From Catenulispora pinistramenti (GTDB taxonomy: Bacteria; Actinomycetota; Actinomycetes; Streptomycetales; Catenulisporaceae), in NCBI RefSeq assembly GCF_018274385.1, contig NZ_JAAFYZ010000037.1, positions 1-61,169 of the forward strand: DNA of 61,169 nucleotides, read 5' to 3'. Below the pieces are notes generated by a model. That model saw only the letters and a program-made list of their open reading frames with translations, was not told where the DNA came from and made no database searches. The position numbers and the translations under genes were made by a program. This document shows, one piece after another, positions 35,881-45,091 of the stretch; positions within the stretch are counted from its first letter, which is position 1, and each line of letters starts with the position of its first letter.

Positions 35881-37566
35881 ATGAGCCACGAGGTGGTGTT
35901 CCTCCCGCACATCCTGGGCCAGACCTGGTCCCAGGCCCTGGCCGCCGCGCGCACGGCGGCCCGCGAGGAGGACCCGAGGATAGTGGCCGCGCGCCTGGAG
36001 CCGTGGCCCGACCTCGTGCTGCACGCCGCGGAGATCCTCGGCCAGATCGAGGAGTACCGAGGCCGCGGCCAGCGCGAACTGCTGCACCCGGTGACCAGGC
36101 TCAGGTTCACGTTCTTCGGCGAGGACGGCGTCATCGCGCTGCCGTATTGGTACGACGGCCCGGTGGCGCGCATGGCCGCGACGATGGCGTTCCGCTTCGC
36201 GCACGCGGTGGAGGCCGACACCGGGCTGGCGGCGTACGACCCGCAGCAACGCACGCCGCTGGCCGAGATGGGGCTGGAGAAGTTCGTCGCGGGATACCTG
36301 CGCGGCCGCGACAAGGCGCTGGGCCAGACGCAGGCCCGCGGCCCGGTGCCGGTCGGCCACGCGCTGCCCACCGGGCGCAGCGCCTCGCGCCGGGAGCTGG
36401 CGGCGGGGCCGTCGGCGCGTGGCGACGGTGGGCCGCGGGAGGCGCGGGAGTCACGAGAGCCGCGGCCAGTGGCGGATGCGCGGCCTGGGGGCGGCGATCC
36501 GCGCGGCGGGCAGTCGGCGCGCGGGGCGGTTTCGGGCGGATCGGCCGGAGCGGGGTGGCTGCGGCGCGGCGGGAAGCCAGCGCGAGGTGAGCAGGCCGGG
36601 GCGCGGCAGGATACTGAGCGGCGGTCGGCGGCGGGGTCGGGGCGGGAGACGAGTCCTGAGCGGCTGCGGCGAGCGGGAGAGCCGGCGCGGGGTGAGCGGG
36701 CAGGCGCGCGGCCCGATGGGAGTTCGGGGTCGCTGACCGGTCCCGAACGGCTTCGGCGGGCCGGGGAGCCTGCGCGGGGTGAGCAGGACGCTGAGCGGCG
36801 GCAGGCTGCTGATTCGGGATCCGAGTCGGGTTCCGGGCGGCTTCGGCGTGCCGGAGAGCCGGTACGGGGTGAGCAGGACGCTGAGCGGCGGCAGGCTGCT
36901 GATTCCGGCCCCGAGGCGAGTTCCGGGCGGCTTCGGCGGGTCGGGAAGCCGGCGCGGGGCGAGGGGCCGGGTGCGGATTCGGGGTCGCTAGCGAGTCCCG
37001 ATCGTTTGCGGCGGGCCGACAAGCCGGGGCGAGGCGGGGATGCGGACCGGCGGCAGGCGGGTCCGCGGCAGTCGGAGCGCTCGGGGCAGCCGGCGCGGGG
37101 TGTCGAGCCGGTCGATAGTGCGGACTCGGCGCGGTTGTGGCGTCCTGCCGATCCGGTGCCTGGCGAGCAGGCGCGATCGGAGTCGGGCGCTGGGTGGTTG
37201 CGGCGCGGGGCGAAGCAGGCCGGGAAGACGCCCGAGCCGCGGAAGGCTCCCCGGCGAGCCGAGCGGCCCGCTGAGCAGTCGCAGTCGCAGTCGCAGCCGC
37301 GGAAGCCATCGCGGCGGGAGCGGGCCGAGGCTGAGCGTTCGCGCAAGGCACAGCGTGGGGTGCCGGCACCCGGGACCGAGTGGGTGCCGCGGCCGGGGAG
37401 TCCGGAACCGCGCGATGGTGGGCCGACCGACTCCGGCCGGGCGCCGCGGCCGGGGGATCTGCGGCGGGTTGAGCCGCCGCAGCCACGGCGGGCGTCGCAG
37501 CCCGGTGAGGCCGCGGGCGGGCAGCCTCGGAGGCAGCCGCCGGAGTTGCCGAAGGGGCGGCCCTGA
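35881..37566 (+). CDS. Hypothetical protein with long Arg/Gly/Glu repeat tail
   Basis: 561 residues. The first ~150 form a folded, unrepeated domain (SHEVVFLPHILGQTWSQALA, LHPVTRLRFTFFGEDGVIAL, MAATMAFRFAHAVEADTG). This supports the + strand frame over the long antisense ones. From about residue 190 the chain is disordered and charged, with about eight copies of a motif like RLRRAGEPARGE. Copies between 36751 and 37020 repeat every 30 residues almost exactly. A SQSQSQ tract and a basic, Pro-rich end follow. Such arginine-rich disordered tails often bind nucleic acid or anionic polymers, but nothing here proves that. Confidence 0.65.
   Translation: MSHEVVFLPHILGQTWSQALAAARTAAREEDPRIVAARLEPWPDLVLHAAEILGQIEEYRGRGQRELLHPVTRLRFTFFGEDGVIALPYWYDGPVARMAATMAFRFAHAVEADTGLAAYDPQQRTPLAEMGLEKFVAGYLRGRDKALGQTQARGPVPVGHALPTGRSASRRELAAGPSARGDGGPREARESREPRPVADARPGGGDPRGGQSARGAVSGGSAGAGWLRRGGKPARGEQAGARQDTERRSAAGSGRETSPERLRRAGEPARGERAGARPDGSSGSLTGPERLRRAGEPARGEQDAERRQAADSGSESGSGRLRRAGEPVRGEQDAERRQAADSGPEASSGRLRRVGKPARGEGPGADSGSLASPDRLRRADKPGRGGDADRRQAGPRQSERSGQPARGVEPVDSADSARLWRPADPVPGEQARSESGAGWLRRGAKQAGKTPEPRKAPRRAERPAEQSQSQSQPRKPSRRERAEAERSRKAQRGVPAPGTEWVPRPGSPEPRDGGPTDSGRAPRPGDLRRVEPPQPRRASQPGEAAGGQPRRQPPELPKGRP
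36751..37020 (+). repeat. Three 90-bp tandem repeats inside the repeat-protein gene
   Basis: Units start at 36751, 36841 and 36931 with CTTCGGCG. Between the first two the 30-base core from GAGCAGGACGCTGAGCGGCG onward is identical at 36781 and 36871. Older, degenerate units extend on both sides. The period is a whole number of codons, so copy number can vary without breaking the frame. Confidence 0.85.
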
Positions 37567-37655
37567 GCGGTGCGCCTTGTCGGAGCGCCGCTTATCTCGC
37601 CCGGGATTTCGTCCTGGCGGGTCGCTGCGTGGGCGTCACGTTCTAAGCTCGCGAG

Positions 37656-38228
37656 GTGATCTCGCGTTCGGAATTCCAGCTGGTCCTGCTCCGCCGGATG
37701 GCCGACTACCAGCCAGGCTTGGTGGAGCACGCTCGGCAGGGCCTGGGTTTCACCGTCACCGAGATGCGCGATACGAACGCGTGGTGGCAACGCTATGTGC
37801 GGTCCCGCTCCTCACCCCGCGGTCCGGAACGCTTTAGGGCGATACTCGGTCCGGCGGATGAGGAGACGGATCTGCGGACCGGGGACCTGGTCAGCCGGCT
37901 GTACCACTGGATCCTGCCGCTGTGGCCGGAGCTGCGCTTCGAGATCGTGGTCGGGCCCGGCGGTCAGGTCTGGCAGGAGTGGCTGGTACGGGCTCCCGAT
38001 ACGGAACCCCCGGCGCCGCCGACGGATCAGGCGTTGGAGCCGTGGCAATACGTGGTCGGGGACCTGGAGCGGATGTATCCGCGGGTCCGGCATCTCCCCG
38101 AGGACGCCCCGACGCGTTGGCAGAGCGAGTACGGATACGACGACGGACACGGCGCAATAGCGCGGCGCCGCGCCCGGTTCTGCTACGGCCTTCTCCAGGA
38201 AGTGTCAGAACCCCTGGAGAGCCCCTGA
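37656..38228 (+). CDS. Hypothetical cytoplasmic protein
   Basis: 190 residues from a GTG at 37656. No signal peptide or membrane helix. Composition is that of a folded soluble protein with many aromatic residues (NAWWQRYV, LYHWILPLWPELRFEIVVGP, VWQEWLVRAPD, EPWQYVVGDLERMYPRV). I recognise no family. It follows the repeat protein by 90 bp in the same direction and may be co-transcribed with it. Confidence 0.6.
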   Translation: MISRSEFQLVLLRRMADYQPGLVEHARQGLGFTVTEMRDTNAWWQRYVRSRSSPRGPERFRAILGPADEETDLRTGDLVSRLYHWILPLWPELRFEIVVGPGGQVWQEWLVRAPDTEPPAPPTDQALEPWQYVVGDLERMYPRVRHLPEDAPTRWQSEYGYDDGHGAIARRRARFCYGLLQEVSEPLESP

Positions 38229-38308
38229 AGCGGTTCCGGATCCGCTGGAGAACGCCTGTAGTAGATCTGCCTTCGGACCGAGGGTGCCCAGCGCCATATC
38301 GCGGGTTC

Positions 38309-39841
38309 CTATCGGGTCGGTTCGCGGTTCGCGGTGCGCAGGGACAGCGAGCGGTCGGCGAGGACCACCGCGAGGAGCAGCACACCGCAGCCGATCATGA
38401 CGACGGCCAGCTCGTGCAGACCGCTCGAGGACGCCCCGGTGCGGAAGACGATCGCCACGGCGGCGGAGGACAGGATGGCGCCGAGGTACTGAAAGGTTCT
38501 CAGAAGTCCCGACGCTGTGCCCATGCGCGCCGCGTCCGCCTGCCGGAACAAGGCGTTCTGGTTGGCCAGCCCGTTCATTCCCTGAGTGGCGCCCGCTAGT
38601 AGACCCACGGCTATGAGGACCCATACAGCGCTCCCCCTATTAAGGATCAGCAGTCCCCCGGACGCCGCGATGATCGACGCGGTGCCCACGAGCAGCTTGC
38701 TGCGGATCCCGCTGCGTCGCCCGCTGAACCACGCCACGACGATCGCTGTGAGGGACGTCGGCAGGACGACCAGTCCCGCTTCAGAAGCGCTGAGGCCGCG
38801 TCCCTCCTCCAGCCACTGCGTGAATCCGTAGATGAAGCTGTAGGTGAGGATGTACGTGAGGGTCTGGCGTAGGTAGGTGACCAGGAGCGGGGTGTTCCCG
38901 CCGAAGATGCGCAGGTCTATAAAGGGTTCCCCGGTACGGAGCTCTACACGGGTGAACACTGCGGCGAATACAGCGGCGACAGCGAGCAGGTACAGGTTGC
39001 CGATACGTAGGTTCATGAGGAACAGCAGCAGGCTGGTCAACATGGCGGCGAACAGTGCCATGCCCACCAGATCGATCCGGCTCTCGTTCTGCGCGGCCTT
39101 GCTCTTAGGCAGACTCCGCGTGCCGAGCGCTATACAGATCAACGCCAGAGGGATGTTGACGGCGAACACGAAGCGCCAACCGCCGACGCTGACGAGCGCG
39201 CCACCGAGCGTCGGTCCGATGACCATCGTGCTCTGCGCCGATATGGAGAGCGCTGTAAGGATCCCGCTAGGCGTCTTCAGACCAGTGCGCTGAGCCTCGC
39301 CGCGCACTGTGTGCATCGCCGCGGGGAACTGGGCGCTGGTCCCGAAGCCGAGCAGTACGCGCGCCACGATCAGCACGCTCAGCGACGGCGCCGCCGTCCC
39401 GATCACCCCGGCCAGGCCGACCAGCGCGGCCCCGGTGAGGTAGAGCGGCCGGGCCCCGAAACGGTCCACGAGCCGCCCGATCACCGGCTGCCCTATAGCG
39501 GTCGCGAGGTAGAGCGAGGAGACGAGCCACGCGGTCGACGCGGGGGAGGCGCCGAAGGCCGCGCCGATCGGCACCAGCGCGATGGCGATCATCGAGGAGT
39601 TGATCGGGTTGAGGGTTGCGCCGAGCAGGAGCGGGACGATCAGGCGGCGATTGAAGGCGGGGGTGGCCGGGGCTCCGGCGGCCGGAGCTGGATCACTCGG
39701 AGTCGCAGCGGAACCTGCGGTGGCCGGAGCCGCATCGGCCGAAGCATCGGCCGAAGCGGTGGCCGAAGCTGTGGCCGAGTCGGAGGACCTGCGCGGTGCG
39801 GGAAGAGCGGAATCTGTGGAGTGGGGAGTGGTCTGTGTCAT
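38309..39841 (-). CDS. DHA2-type MFS drug exporter
   Basis: 510 residues from the ATG at 39841, which overlaps the MarR stop as ATGA. The N-terminal 55 residues are Ala/Ser-rich low complexity (SATASATASADASADAAPAT). Thereafter come about 14 helices of the EmrB/QacA branch, with motif A (GRLVDRFGARPLYL) and motif C-like GPTLGGALVSVGGWRFVF. It uses more AT-rich codons (CTA, AGG, ATA) than its neighbours over its central part, a hint of transfer. Probably a proton-driven multidrug exporter controlled by the coupled MarR protein. Confidence 0.9.
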   Translation of the reverse strand: MTQTTPHSTDSALPAPRRSSDSATASATASADASADAAPATAGSAATPSDPAPAAGAPATPAFNRRLIVPLLLGATLNPINSSMIAIALVPIGAAFGASPASTAWLVSSLYLATAIGQPVIGRLVDRFGARPLYLTGAALVGLAGVIGTAAPSLSVLIVARVLLGFGTSAQFPAAMHTVRGEAQRTGLKTPSGILTALSISAQSTMVIGPTLGGALVSVGGWRFVFAVNIPLALICIALGTRSLPKSKAAQNESRIDLVGMALFAAMLTSLLLFLMNLRIGNLYLLAVAAVFAAVFTRVELRTGEPFIDLRIFGGNTPLLVTYLRQTLTYILTYSFIYGFTQWLEEGRGLSASEAGLVVLPTSLTAIVVAWFSGRRSGIRSKLLVGTASIIAASGGLLILNRGSAVWVLIAVGLLAGATQGMNGLANQNALFRQADAARMGTASGLLRTFQYLGAILSSAAVAIVFRTGASSSGLHELAVVMIGCGVLLLAVVLADRSLSLRTANREPTR

Positions 39842-40350
39842 TCGCTCAAGCGCTCCAAAAATCCCAGGGCGGCTACCACCGTCGCCAACTCCTCCGCCGA
39901 GAACCGCTCCCGCAGCGCGCACTCCAGCCACTCGTCGCGGGCCTGCCGCGATCCACGCACCGCGTCGTCCGCCGCCGGCGTCAGTTCGAGGAGCTGGCGG
40001 CGGCCGTCGGCCGGGTCCTGGCGGCGGGCGATCATGCCGCGCTCGTCCAGGGCGGCGATGGTCGCGGCCATGGACTGCGGGCGGACGTGCTCGGCTTTCG
40101 CCAGGTCGCTGGTCGAGGCCGGGCCGTCGCGGTCCAGGCGGCCCAGGACGGCCAGCTGCGAGGCGGTGAGTTCGTGGACGTCGTCCACTTCGCGCAGCCG
40201 ACGGCGCAGCCGGCCGACCAGCACGCGCAGCTCGCGCGCGGCGTGCGCCGGTTCGGGCGCCTGCGCCGTCGGACCAGGAGCGGCTGCGCCAGCGGTATCA
40301 GTGCCGGCACCGGCACCGGTCGTCGAGTTCGTCTCAGCCTTCGCGTCCAT
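39838..40350 (-). CDS. MarR-family transcriptional regulator
   Basis: 170 residues. A 40-residue Ala/Gly/Thr/Pro-rich disordered N-terminus precedes the winged helix (LTASQLAVLGRLDRDGPAST, SDLAKAEHVRPQSMAATIAA, then the wing RRQDPADGRRQLLELT). It overlaps the exporter gene by four bases and has two palindromes immediately upstream that look like its operator. Divergent from purD by about 60 bp, though regulation of purD by it seems unlikely. Confidence 0.92.
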   Translation of the reverse strand: MDAKAETNSTTGAGAGTDTAGAAAPGPTAQAPEPAHAARELRVLVGRLRRRLREVDDVHELTASQLAVLGRLDRDGPASTSDLAKAEHVRPQSMAATIAALDERGMIARRQDPADGRRQLLELTPAADDAVRGSRQARDEWLECALRERFSAEELATVVAALGFLERLSE

Positions 40351-40355
40351 ACCTT

Positions 40356-40381
40356 CAGTTTAAACTGCACAGTCCAGACTG
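40356..40381. promoter_or_regulatory. Paired MarR operator palindromes
   Basis: CAGTTTAAACTG (40356-40367) is a perfect 12-bp palindrome. CAGTCCAGACTG (40370-40381) is a second with 5-bp arms and the same CAGT/ACTG ends, two bases away. They begin six bases before the MarR ATG, so a bound MarR dimer would block its own and the exporter's transcription, and possibly the start of the divergent purD promoter. Confidence 0.75.
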
Positions 40382-40411
40382 TCTATCTCCCCCGCCGGTA
40401 CCCTAACGACC

Positions 40412-41665
40412 ATGAAGGTCCTCGTCATCGGCACCGGCGGCCGCGAGCACGCCCTCGCCCGCGCACTCAGCACCGACCCCGCCGTCACCGCGCTCTACTG
40501 CGCGCCCGGCAACCCCGGCATCGCCGAGGTCGCCGAGCTGCGGCCGGTGGACGCGATGGACCCGGCGGCGGTGCGGGACCTGGCCGTGGAACTCGGCGTG
40601 GACCTGGTCGTGGTGGGGCCGGAGGCGTCGCTGGTGGCCGGGGTCGCGGATCCGGTGCGCGAGGCGGGGATCCCGGTCTTCGGGCCGTCCAAGGCCGCCG
40701 CGCTGCTGGAGGGGTCGAAGGCCTTCTCCAAGGAGGTCATGGCCGCCGCCGGCATTCCGACCGCCAAGTCCTACGTCTGCGAGACCGAGGACGAATACAC
40801 CAAGGCGCTCGAGGAGTTCTCGGGCTTCCCCTATGTCGTCAAGGACGACGCGCTCGCCGCCGGCAAGGGCGTCGTCGTGACCGAGGACCGCGACGCCGCG
40901 CTGGCGCACGCGCGGGCCTGCGGCCGGGTGGTGATCGAGGAGTACCTCGACGGCCCCGAGATCTCGCTGTTCGGCGTCACCGACGGCACCACGGTCGTCC
41001 CGATGATGCCCTCGCAGGACTTCAAGCGGATCGGCGACGGCGACACCGGCCCCAACACCGGCGGCATGGGCGCCTATTGCCCGCTGTCCTGGGCGCCGGA
41101 GGGGTTGACCGAAGAGGTCGTCGCCACGGTCATCCAGCCGCTGGTAGACGAGCTGCGCCGGCGCGGCACCCCGTTCGCCGGGCTGGTCTACGCCGGTCTG
41201 GCGCTGACCGCCAAGGGCTTGCGCGTCGTGGAGTTCAACGCGCGCTTCGGCGACCCCGAGACCCAGAGCGTGTTGGCGATGCTCGTATCGCCGCTGTCCG
41301 AACTGCTGCTCCCGGCCGCGACCGGCACCCTCGCCGACGCCCCGGCGCCCCGGTGGCGGGACGGCGCCTCCGTCACCGTCGTGCTGGCCGCCGCCGGCTA
41401 CCCGGGGACCCCGCGCGGCGGTGACGTCATCACCGGGGTCGAGGCCGCCGAGCGGTTGGGCACCGCGGTGAACCAGGCCGGGACCAAGCAGAACGCGGAC
41501 GGCGACCTGGTCACCGCCGGCGGCCGGGTCCTGGCGGTGACGGCGGTCGCGGACGGTCTGACGGCCGCTCGGGCCAAGGCGTACCAGGGCTTGGCGGCCA
41601 TCGGTTTCGCCGGCGCGCAGCACCGCACCGACATTGCAGAAAAGGCCGCTGAAACAGCTGCCTGA
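40412..41665 (+). CDS. purD: Phosphoribosylamine-glycine ligase (GARS)
   Basis: 417 residues, ATP-grasp enzyme making glycinamide ribonucleotide from phosphoribosylamine, glycine and ATP, second step of de novo purine synthesis. Marks: VLVIGTGGREHALARAL, the FGPSKAAALLEGSKAFSK segment, KDDALAAGKGVVV (ATP-grasp lid), PNTGGMGAYCP, and EFNARFGDPETQ (Mg/ATP site). A monofunctional form. Starts purine genes that continue with purB, purC and purSQL. Confidence 0.96.
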   Translation: MKVLVIGTGGREHALARALSTDPAVTALYCAPGNPGIAEVAELRPVDAMDPAAVRDLAVELGVDLVVVGPEASLVAGVADPVREAGIPVFGPSKAAALLEGSKAFSKEVMAAAGIPTAKSYVCETEDEYTKALEEFSGFPYVVKDDALAAGKGVVVTEDRDAALAHARACGRVVIEEYLDGPEISLFGVTDGTTVVPMMPSQDFKRIGDGDTGPNTGGMGAYCPLSWAPEGLTEEVVATVIQPLVDELRRRGTPFAGLVYAGLALTAKGLRVVEFNARFGDPETQSVLAMLVSPLSELLLPAATGTLADAPAPRWRDGASVTVVLAAAGYPGTPRGGDVITGVEAAERLGTAVNQAGTKQNADGDLVTAGGRVLAVTAVADGLTAARAKAYQGLAAIGFAGAQHRTDIAEKAAETAA

Positions 41666-41809
41666 TACGTCACGCTGAGGCACGGATCCCTTACCCCGCC
41701 ATCCGAAAGTGTGTATTCAAGCCACGTCGCTAACCGCTGTCGGTGATTCGCGCTAGCCTTCGCAACAGGCTCGTAAGCGGCCTGGACGCTTGGGGGATCC
41801 ATCAGCACG

Positions 41810-43279
41810 GTGACTGCGACCACAGCGCGGGTGAGCGCTCACAGGGCGGCTCGCGCGCTACTGCGTGTCCGCGCGTGGGTGATAGGCGCCTACGCACTCA
41901 GCGCCGCCGGGGCCTTCGCGGCGCTGGTCGGGCTGGCCCGAATGCGCGGCTGGGACGGGGTCGGACCGGCGACGGTAGTGGCGGCCGGGGTGGTGTGCGC
42001 GCTGTGGGCGCTGCCGGCGATCCGCCTGTATCGGACCACGGTTCTGCCCCCGAAGACCGTCCCGCTGACCGGCGATTCCGCCCCCGAACTGGAACTGCTG
42101 GTCCGGCAGTTGGCGCTGCAACTCCAGGTGCCGACCCCGGCCGGCATCGAGCTGTCCCCGGACTGCGACGCCTGGCTGGATCCGCGGCCCGGCGGCCCGG
42201 TGCTGGTGATCGGCGCGCCGTTCCTGTGGTGGCTGCGCGTCAGCGAACTCCGGGGACTGTTGGCGCCGTTGGTGGCCGGGATGGCGGCGGCCGGGGACGA
42301 GCGGATCGTGCGGGCCCGGGCCTTCGCCACCCGGAGCATCGGCGCGCTGCACGGCCGGCCCGGCCGGTCGCCGCACGTGTTCCCGGGGTGGCGGCGCCGG
42401 ATGGCAGGGTACTTCGAGGCCCGCGCCGAGGTCCTGGAGCGGGTCGTGGCCTGGGAGGCCGTGGCCGCCTCGCGGATGATCGAACCGGCCGCCCGGGCCT
42501 ACGCCCACGAACAGATCAACATGGCCGCCGCCGGCTGGGACCGGGTGCTGACCCGGCTCGCGCAGCCGGCGTGGGAGTCGGGGTACTGCCCGGTGGGGCT
42601 GAACGTCGCCCTGGTCGGTGCGCTGACCTCGCTGGGCCGGCGGGACCGGATGGCCGGCGCGCTGGCCACCCGCCTGAGCGAGCGGCCCGCGTGCGACCTG
42701 TTGGAGCAGCCCGGTGACGTGGACGCCGACGCGTCGCTGATGGCCGCGGAGCTGTTCGAGGGGCGCCGGATCGAGCGGACGGTGACCTGGGAGCGGTACG
42801 TCACCTCGGTCACCGAGCCGGAGCTGGTGCGGCGTGCGGCGTCGATGCCGGAGGAGCATCCGGCGGCGAAGCGGATACGCACCCTGATCGCCGAGGCCGG
42901 GGTGCCCGGCGCGCGGCGTGGGGAACAGCTGGGCACTGATACGCGCGGCGATGAAGTGGTCGGCGGCGAAACACAGGGTGGCGAAGCGCGGGGTGCCGAC
43001 AGCCGGCGGGCCGCGGTGATCCCGGGTCCGCGCGTGGGGGAATCCGGTGATCTCCAACCCGCGCATTCCTCGGAGCCGGATACCGACAACCTCGCGGCTT
43101 ATCTGGCGGTTCGACTCGTCGAGGCGCGGCTGGCGACGTGGGGCCTGGACTGGCTGGACGGACCGGTTCTGCGGGATATGGCCGGTGATCCGGTGCCTAT
43201 TCACGATATGGCCACCGCGCTCGCGGATATCGGAGATGTCTCCAGATTGTCTGATTGGCTGGCGCGAATTACCCGCTAA
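41810..43279 (+). CDS. Membrane protein resembling an inactive M48-type peptidase
   Basis: 489 residues from a GTG behind GGGGGATC. Two N-terminal helices (about 25-45 and 53-72) are followed by a domain with the outline of M48 zinc peptidases (QLALQLQVPTPAGIELSPDCD, PVLVIGAPFLWWLRVSELRGLLAPLVAGMAA). Where M48 enzymes have HExxH in the helix after SELRG, this has APLVA, so the zinc ligands are missing. The later part is helical with a low-complexity Gly/Glu/Thr segment (about 375-420). Sits between purD and the GT-C gene. Function unknown. Confidence 0.65.
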   Translation: MTATTARVSAHRAARALLRVRAWVIGAYALSAAGAFAALVGLARMRGWDGVGPATVVAAGVVCALWALPAIRLYRTTVLPPKTVPLTGDSAPELELLVRQLALQLQVPTPAGIELSPDCDAWLDPRPGGPVLVIGAPFLWWLRVSELRGLLAPLVAGMAAAGDERIVRARAFATRSIGALHGRPGRSPHVFPGWRRRMAGYFEARAEVLERVVAWEAVAASRMIEPAARAYAHEQINMAAAGWDRVLTRLAQPAWESGYCPVGLNVALVGALTSLGRRDRMAGALATRLSERPACDLLEQPGDVDADASLMAAELFEGRRIERTVTWERYVTSVTEPELVRRAASMPEEHPAAKRIRTLIAEAGVPGARRGEQLGTDTRGDEVVGGETQGGEARGADSRRAAVIPGPRVGESGDLQPAHSSEPDTDNLAAYLAVRLVEARLATWGLDWLDGPVLRDMAGDPVPIHDMATALADIGDVSRLSDWLARITR

Positions 43280-43357
43280 TCGCTGCTCAATTCGCAGAAA
43301 TGGCAAGCGTTACCGTTTCGTAGCCAACCTCGAACATGTTATCGCCGTCACCTAGTA

Positions 43358-45091
43358 GTGAAGACATTACGGGGATGGGGCCGAACGAGCTTCGCCAAGC
43401 TGAGACGCCATGGGGCCGGCGTCGCGGCGGTCACCTGGTCGGCGCTCGTGGTCGGGATCCAGGGGGCGCGGCTGGGCCGCTGGATCGTCGACGATGCCGG
43501 GATCAGCTTCGCCTACGCGCGGAGCCTCGCCGAGGGCCACGGCCCGGTGGTGCAGGCGGGAGCGCCTCCGGTAGAGGGTTACTCGGACCCCACGTGGGTC
43601 GCGCTGCTGACGGTCGGGAGACTGCTCGGCCTCTTCGACCACGGCGCGTGGTTCGGGGTGCCCGACTATGTCCTGTTCCCGAAGGCCTTGGCGCTGCTCT
43701 GCGTCATCGGCATCCTGATCTGCTTCTACGCCGCGGCCGTGGCCGTCCTGCCGAGCCGCCGGATCGCCGCGGCGGTCACCGCCGTCGCGGGGACGGCGCT
43801 GGGCTTCGTGCCGACGTTTGTCATCTGGACGTTCTCCGGTTTGGAGAACTCGTTTTACGCGCTGCTGGTCACGAGCCTGGCAGTACTGCTCCTGCGCGCG
43901 GTGGCGGCCGACCCCGACCGGCTGCTGTCCCGCCGGTCCGCGGTGCTCGCCGGGGTGCTGGTCGCGTTGGCCGCGCTCACCCGGCCGGACGGCCTGATCT
44001 ACTTCGCCGTCTACCCGGCGGTCGTCCTGCTGCTGGTGGACCGGCAGCGGATCCGGGAGACGATCCGCCCCGGTGCGTACTTCTTCGGACCGGCCCTCGG
44101 CTTGTACGGCGTCTACGTGCTCTGGCGCCGCTTCGAGTTCGGCCGCTGGCTGCCCAACACCGCGGTGGCCAAGGCCCAGGCGAGCCCGGCGGTCTCCGAT
44201 CTGAACCGGGTCTCGGACGTGCTGCAGTACCCCGGCCTGGTGCTCTCGGTGGTGGCGATCGCGGTCGTGGTCGCCGGGCTGGTGGCGGTGCCCGCGGTGC
44301 GGCGGCCGCTGACCGCGGTGCTGGTGCCGTTGGCGCTGGCGCTGGTGGCGTACTGCGTGCTGAACCAGGACTGGATGGGACAGCTGAGGTTCTCCACGCC
44401 GGTCTGGCCGCTGGCCGCGCTGGCCATCGCGATCTGCGCCGCGCAGCTGGTCGTCCTGCCGGGGCTGCGGCGGCGGGCCGGGCTGGCCGGGGCGCTCGCC
44501 GGTGGCCTGTACCTGGCCTACGGCGTCACCGGGCCGATGCTGTCGGACAGCGCGGCCCGGCCGGTGGTTCCGTTGTGCGTGGTGGCCGACGAGAACGGCG
44601 AGCTGTTCAACTCCTTCGCGGACATCGCCGGGGTCGAGCAGGGGAGCCTGCTGCTGCCCGACCTCGGCGGAACCGCGCTGACCAGCCGGCTGCGGCTGCG
44701 GGACACCGCGGGCCTGGTCGACGCGAAGGTCGCGGACTACTTGCACGACAAGAACCCGACCGGGCTGCGCGACTACATCTTCGACGCCATGCAGCCGACC
44801 TTCATCCAGACCCACGGCGACTGGTCGCCGGAGCTCATGGCCGGGCCCGGATTCGATCCGCGCATGCTGCGGGACTACACGCAGATCTACCCGCCGGCCC
44901 CCGACCCCGCCGACCCGAGGGGCAGCAGCGACTGGATCCGCGACTCGGTGGTCAAGGATCCCGCGGTCCTGGCGAAGCTGCGGGCCTACGCCGCGTCGGC
45001 GGTGCCGGGGCAGGCCCGGTACGAGCGGCGCACGCCGGTCGGCGACTGCACCGACTCGCTGAGCGTCGGGGAGGATCTGGCCGGTCACTAG
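43358..45091 (+). CDS. GT-C type integral membrane glycosyltransferase
   Basis: 577 residues, about ten helices. The first luminal loop has VDDAGISFAYARSLAEGHGP, the acidic D-D pair with Y-A-R spacing typical of GT-C enzymes using polyprenyl-phosphate sugars, similar to mycobacterial arabinosyltransferase-like proteins. SGLENSFYALLV and ALTRPDGLIYFA are also family-like. A large C-terminal extracytoplasmic domain (from about 400) holds two Cys. Substrate unknown; likely cell-wall glycan. The GTG start at 43358 has no clear ribosome site, so the start may be different. Its stop lies in the inverted repeat at 45088. Confidence 0.78.
   Translation: MKTLRGWGRTSFAKLRRHGAGVAAVTWSALVVGIQGARLGRWIVDDAGISFAYARSLAEGHGPVVQAGAPPVEGYSDPTWVALLTVGRLLGLFDHGAWFGVPDYVLFPKALALLCVIGILICFYAAAVAVLPSRRIAAAVTAVAGTALGFVPTFVIWTFSGLENSFYALLVTSLAVLLLRAVAADPDRLLSRRSAVLAGVLVALAALTRPDGLIYFAVYPAVVLLLVDRQRIRETIRPGAYFFGPALGLYGVYVLWRRFEFGRWLPNTAVAKAQASPAVSDLNRVSDVLQYPGLVLSVVAIAVVVAGLVAVPAVRRPLTAVLVPLALALVAYCVLNQDWMGQLRFSTPVWPLAALAIAICAAQLVVLPGLRRRAGLAGALAGGLYLAYGVTGPMLSDSAARPVVPLCVVADENGELFNSFADIAGVEQGSLLLPDLGGTALTSRLRLRDTAGLVDAKVADYLHDKNPTGLRDYIFDAMQPTFIQTHGDWSPELMAGPGFDPRMLRDYTQIYPPAPDPADPRGSSDWIRDSVVKDPAVLAKLRAYAASAVPGQARYERRTPVGDCTDSLSVGEDLAGH

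Noticed and set aside
36751..37020. Possible CRISPR array
   Set aside because: The 90-bp repeats are in-frame coding units without distinct spacers, and there are no cas genes.
35868..37790. Minus-strand 640-codon frame over the repeat protein
   Set aside because: Ser/Arg/Pro-rich throughout, lacking the folded N-terminal domain seen on the plus strand.
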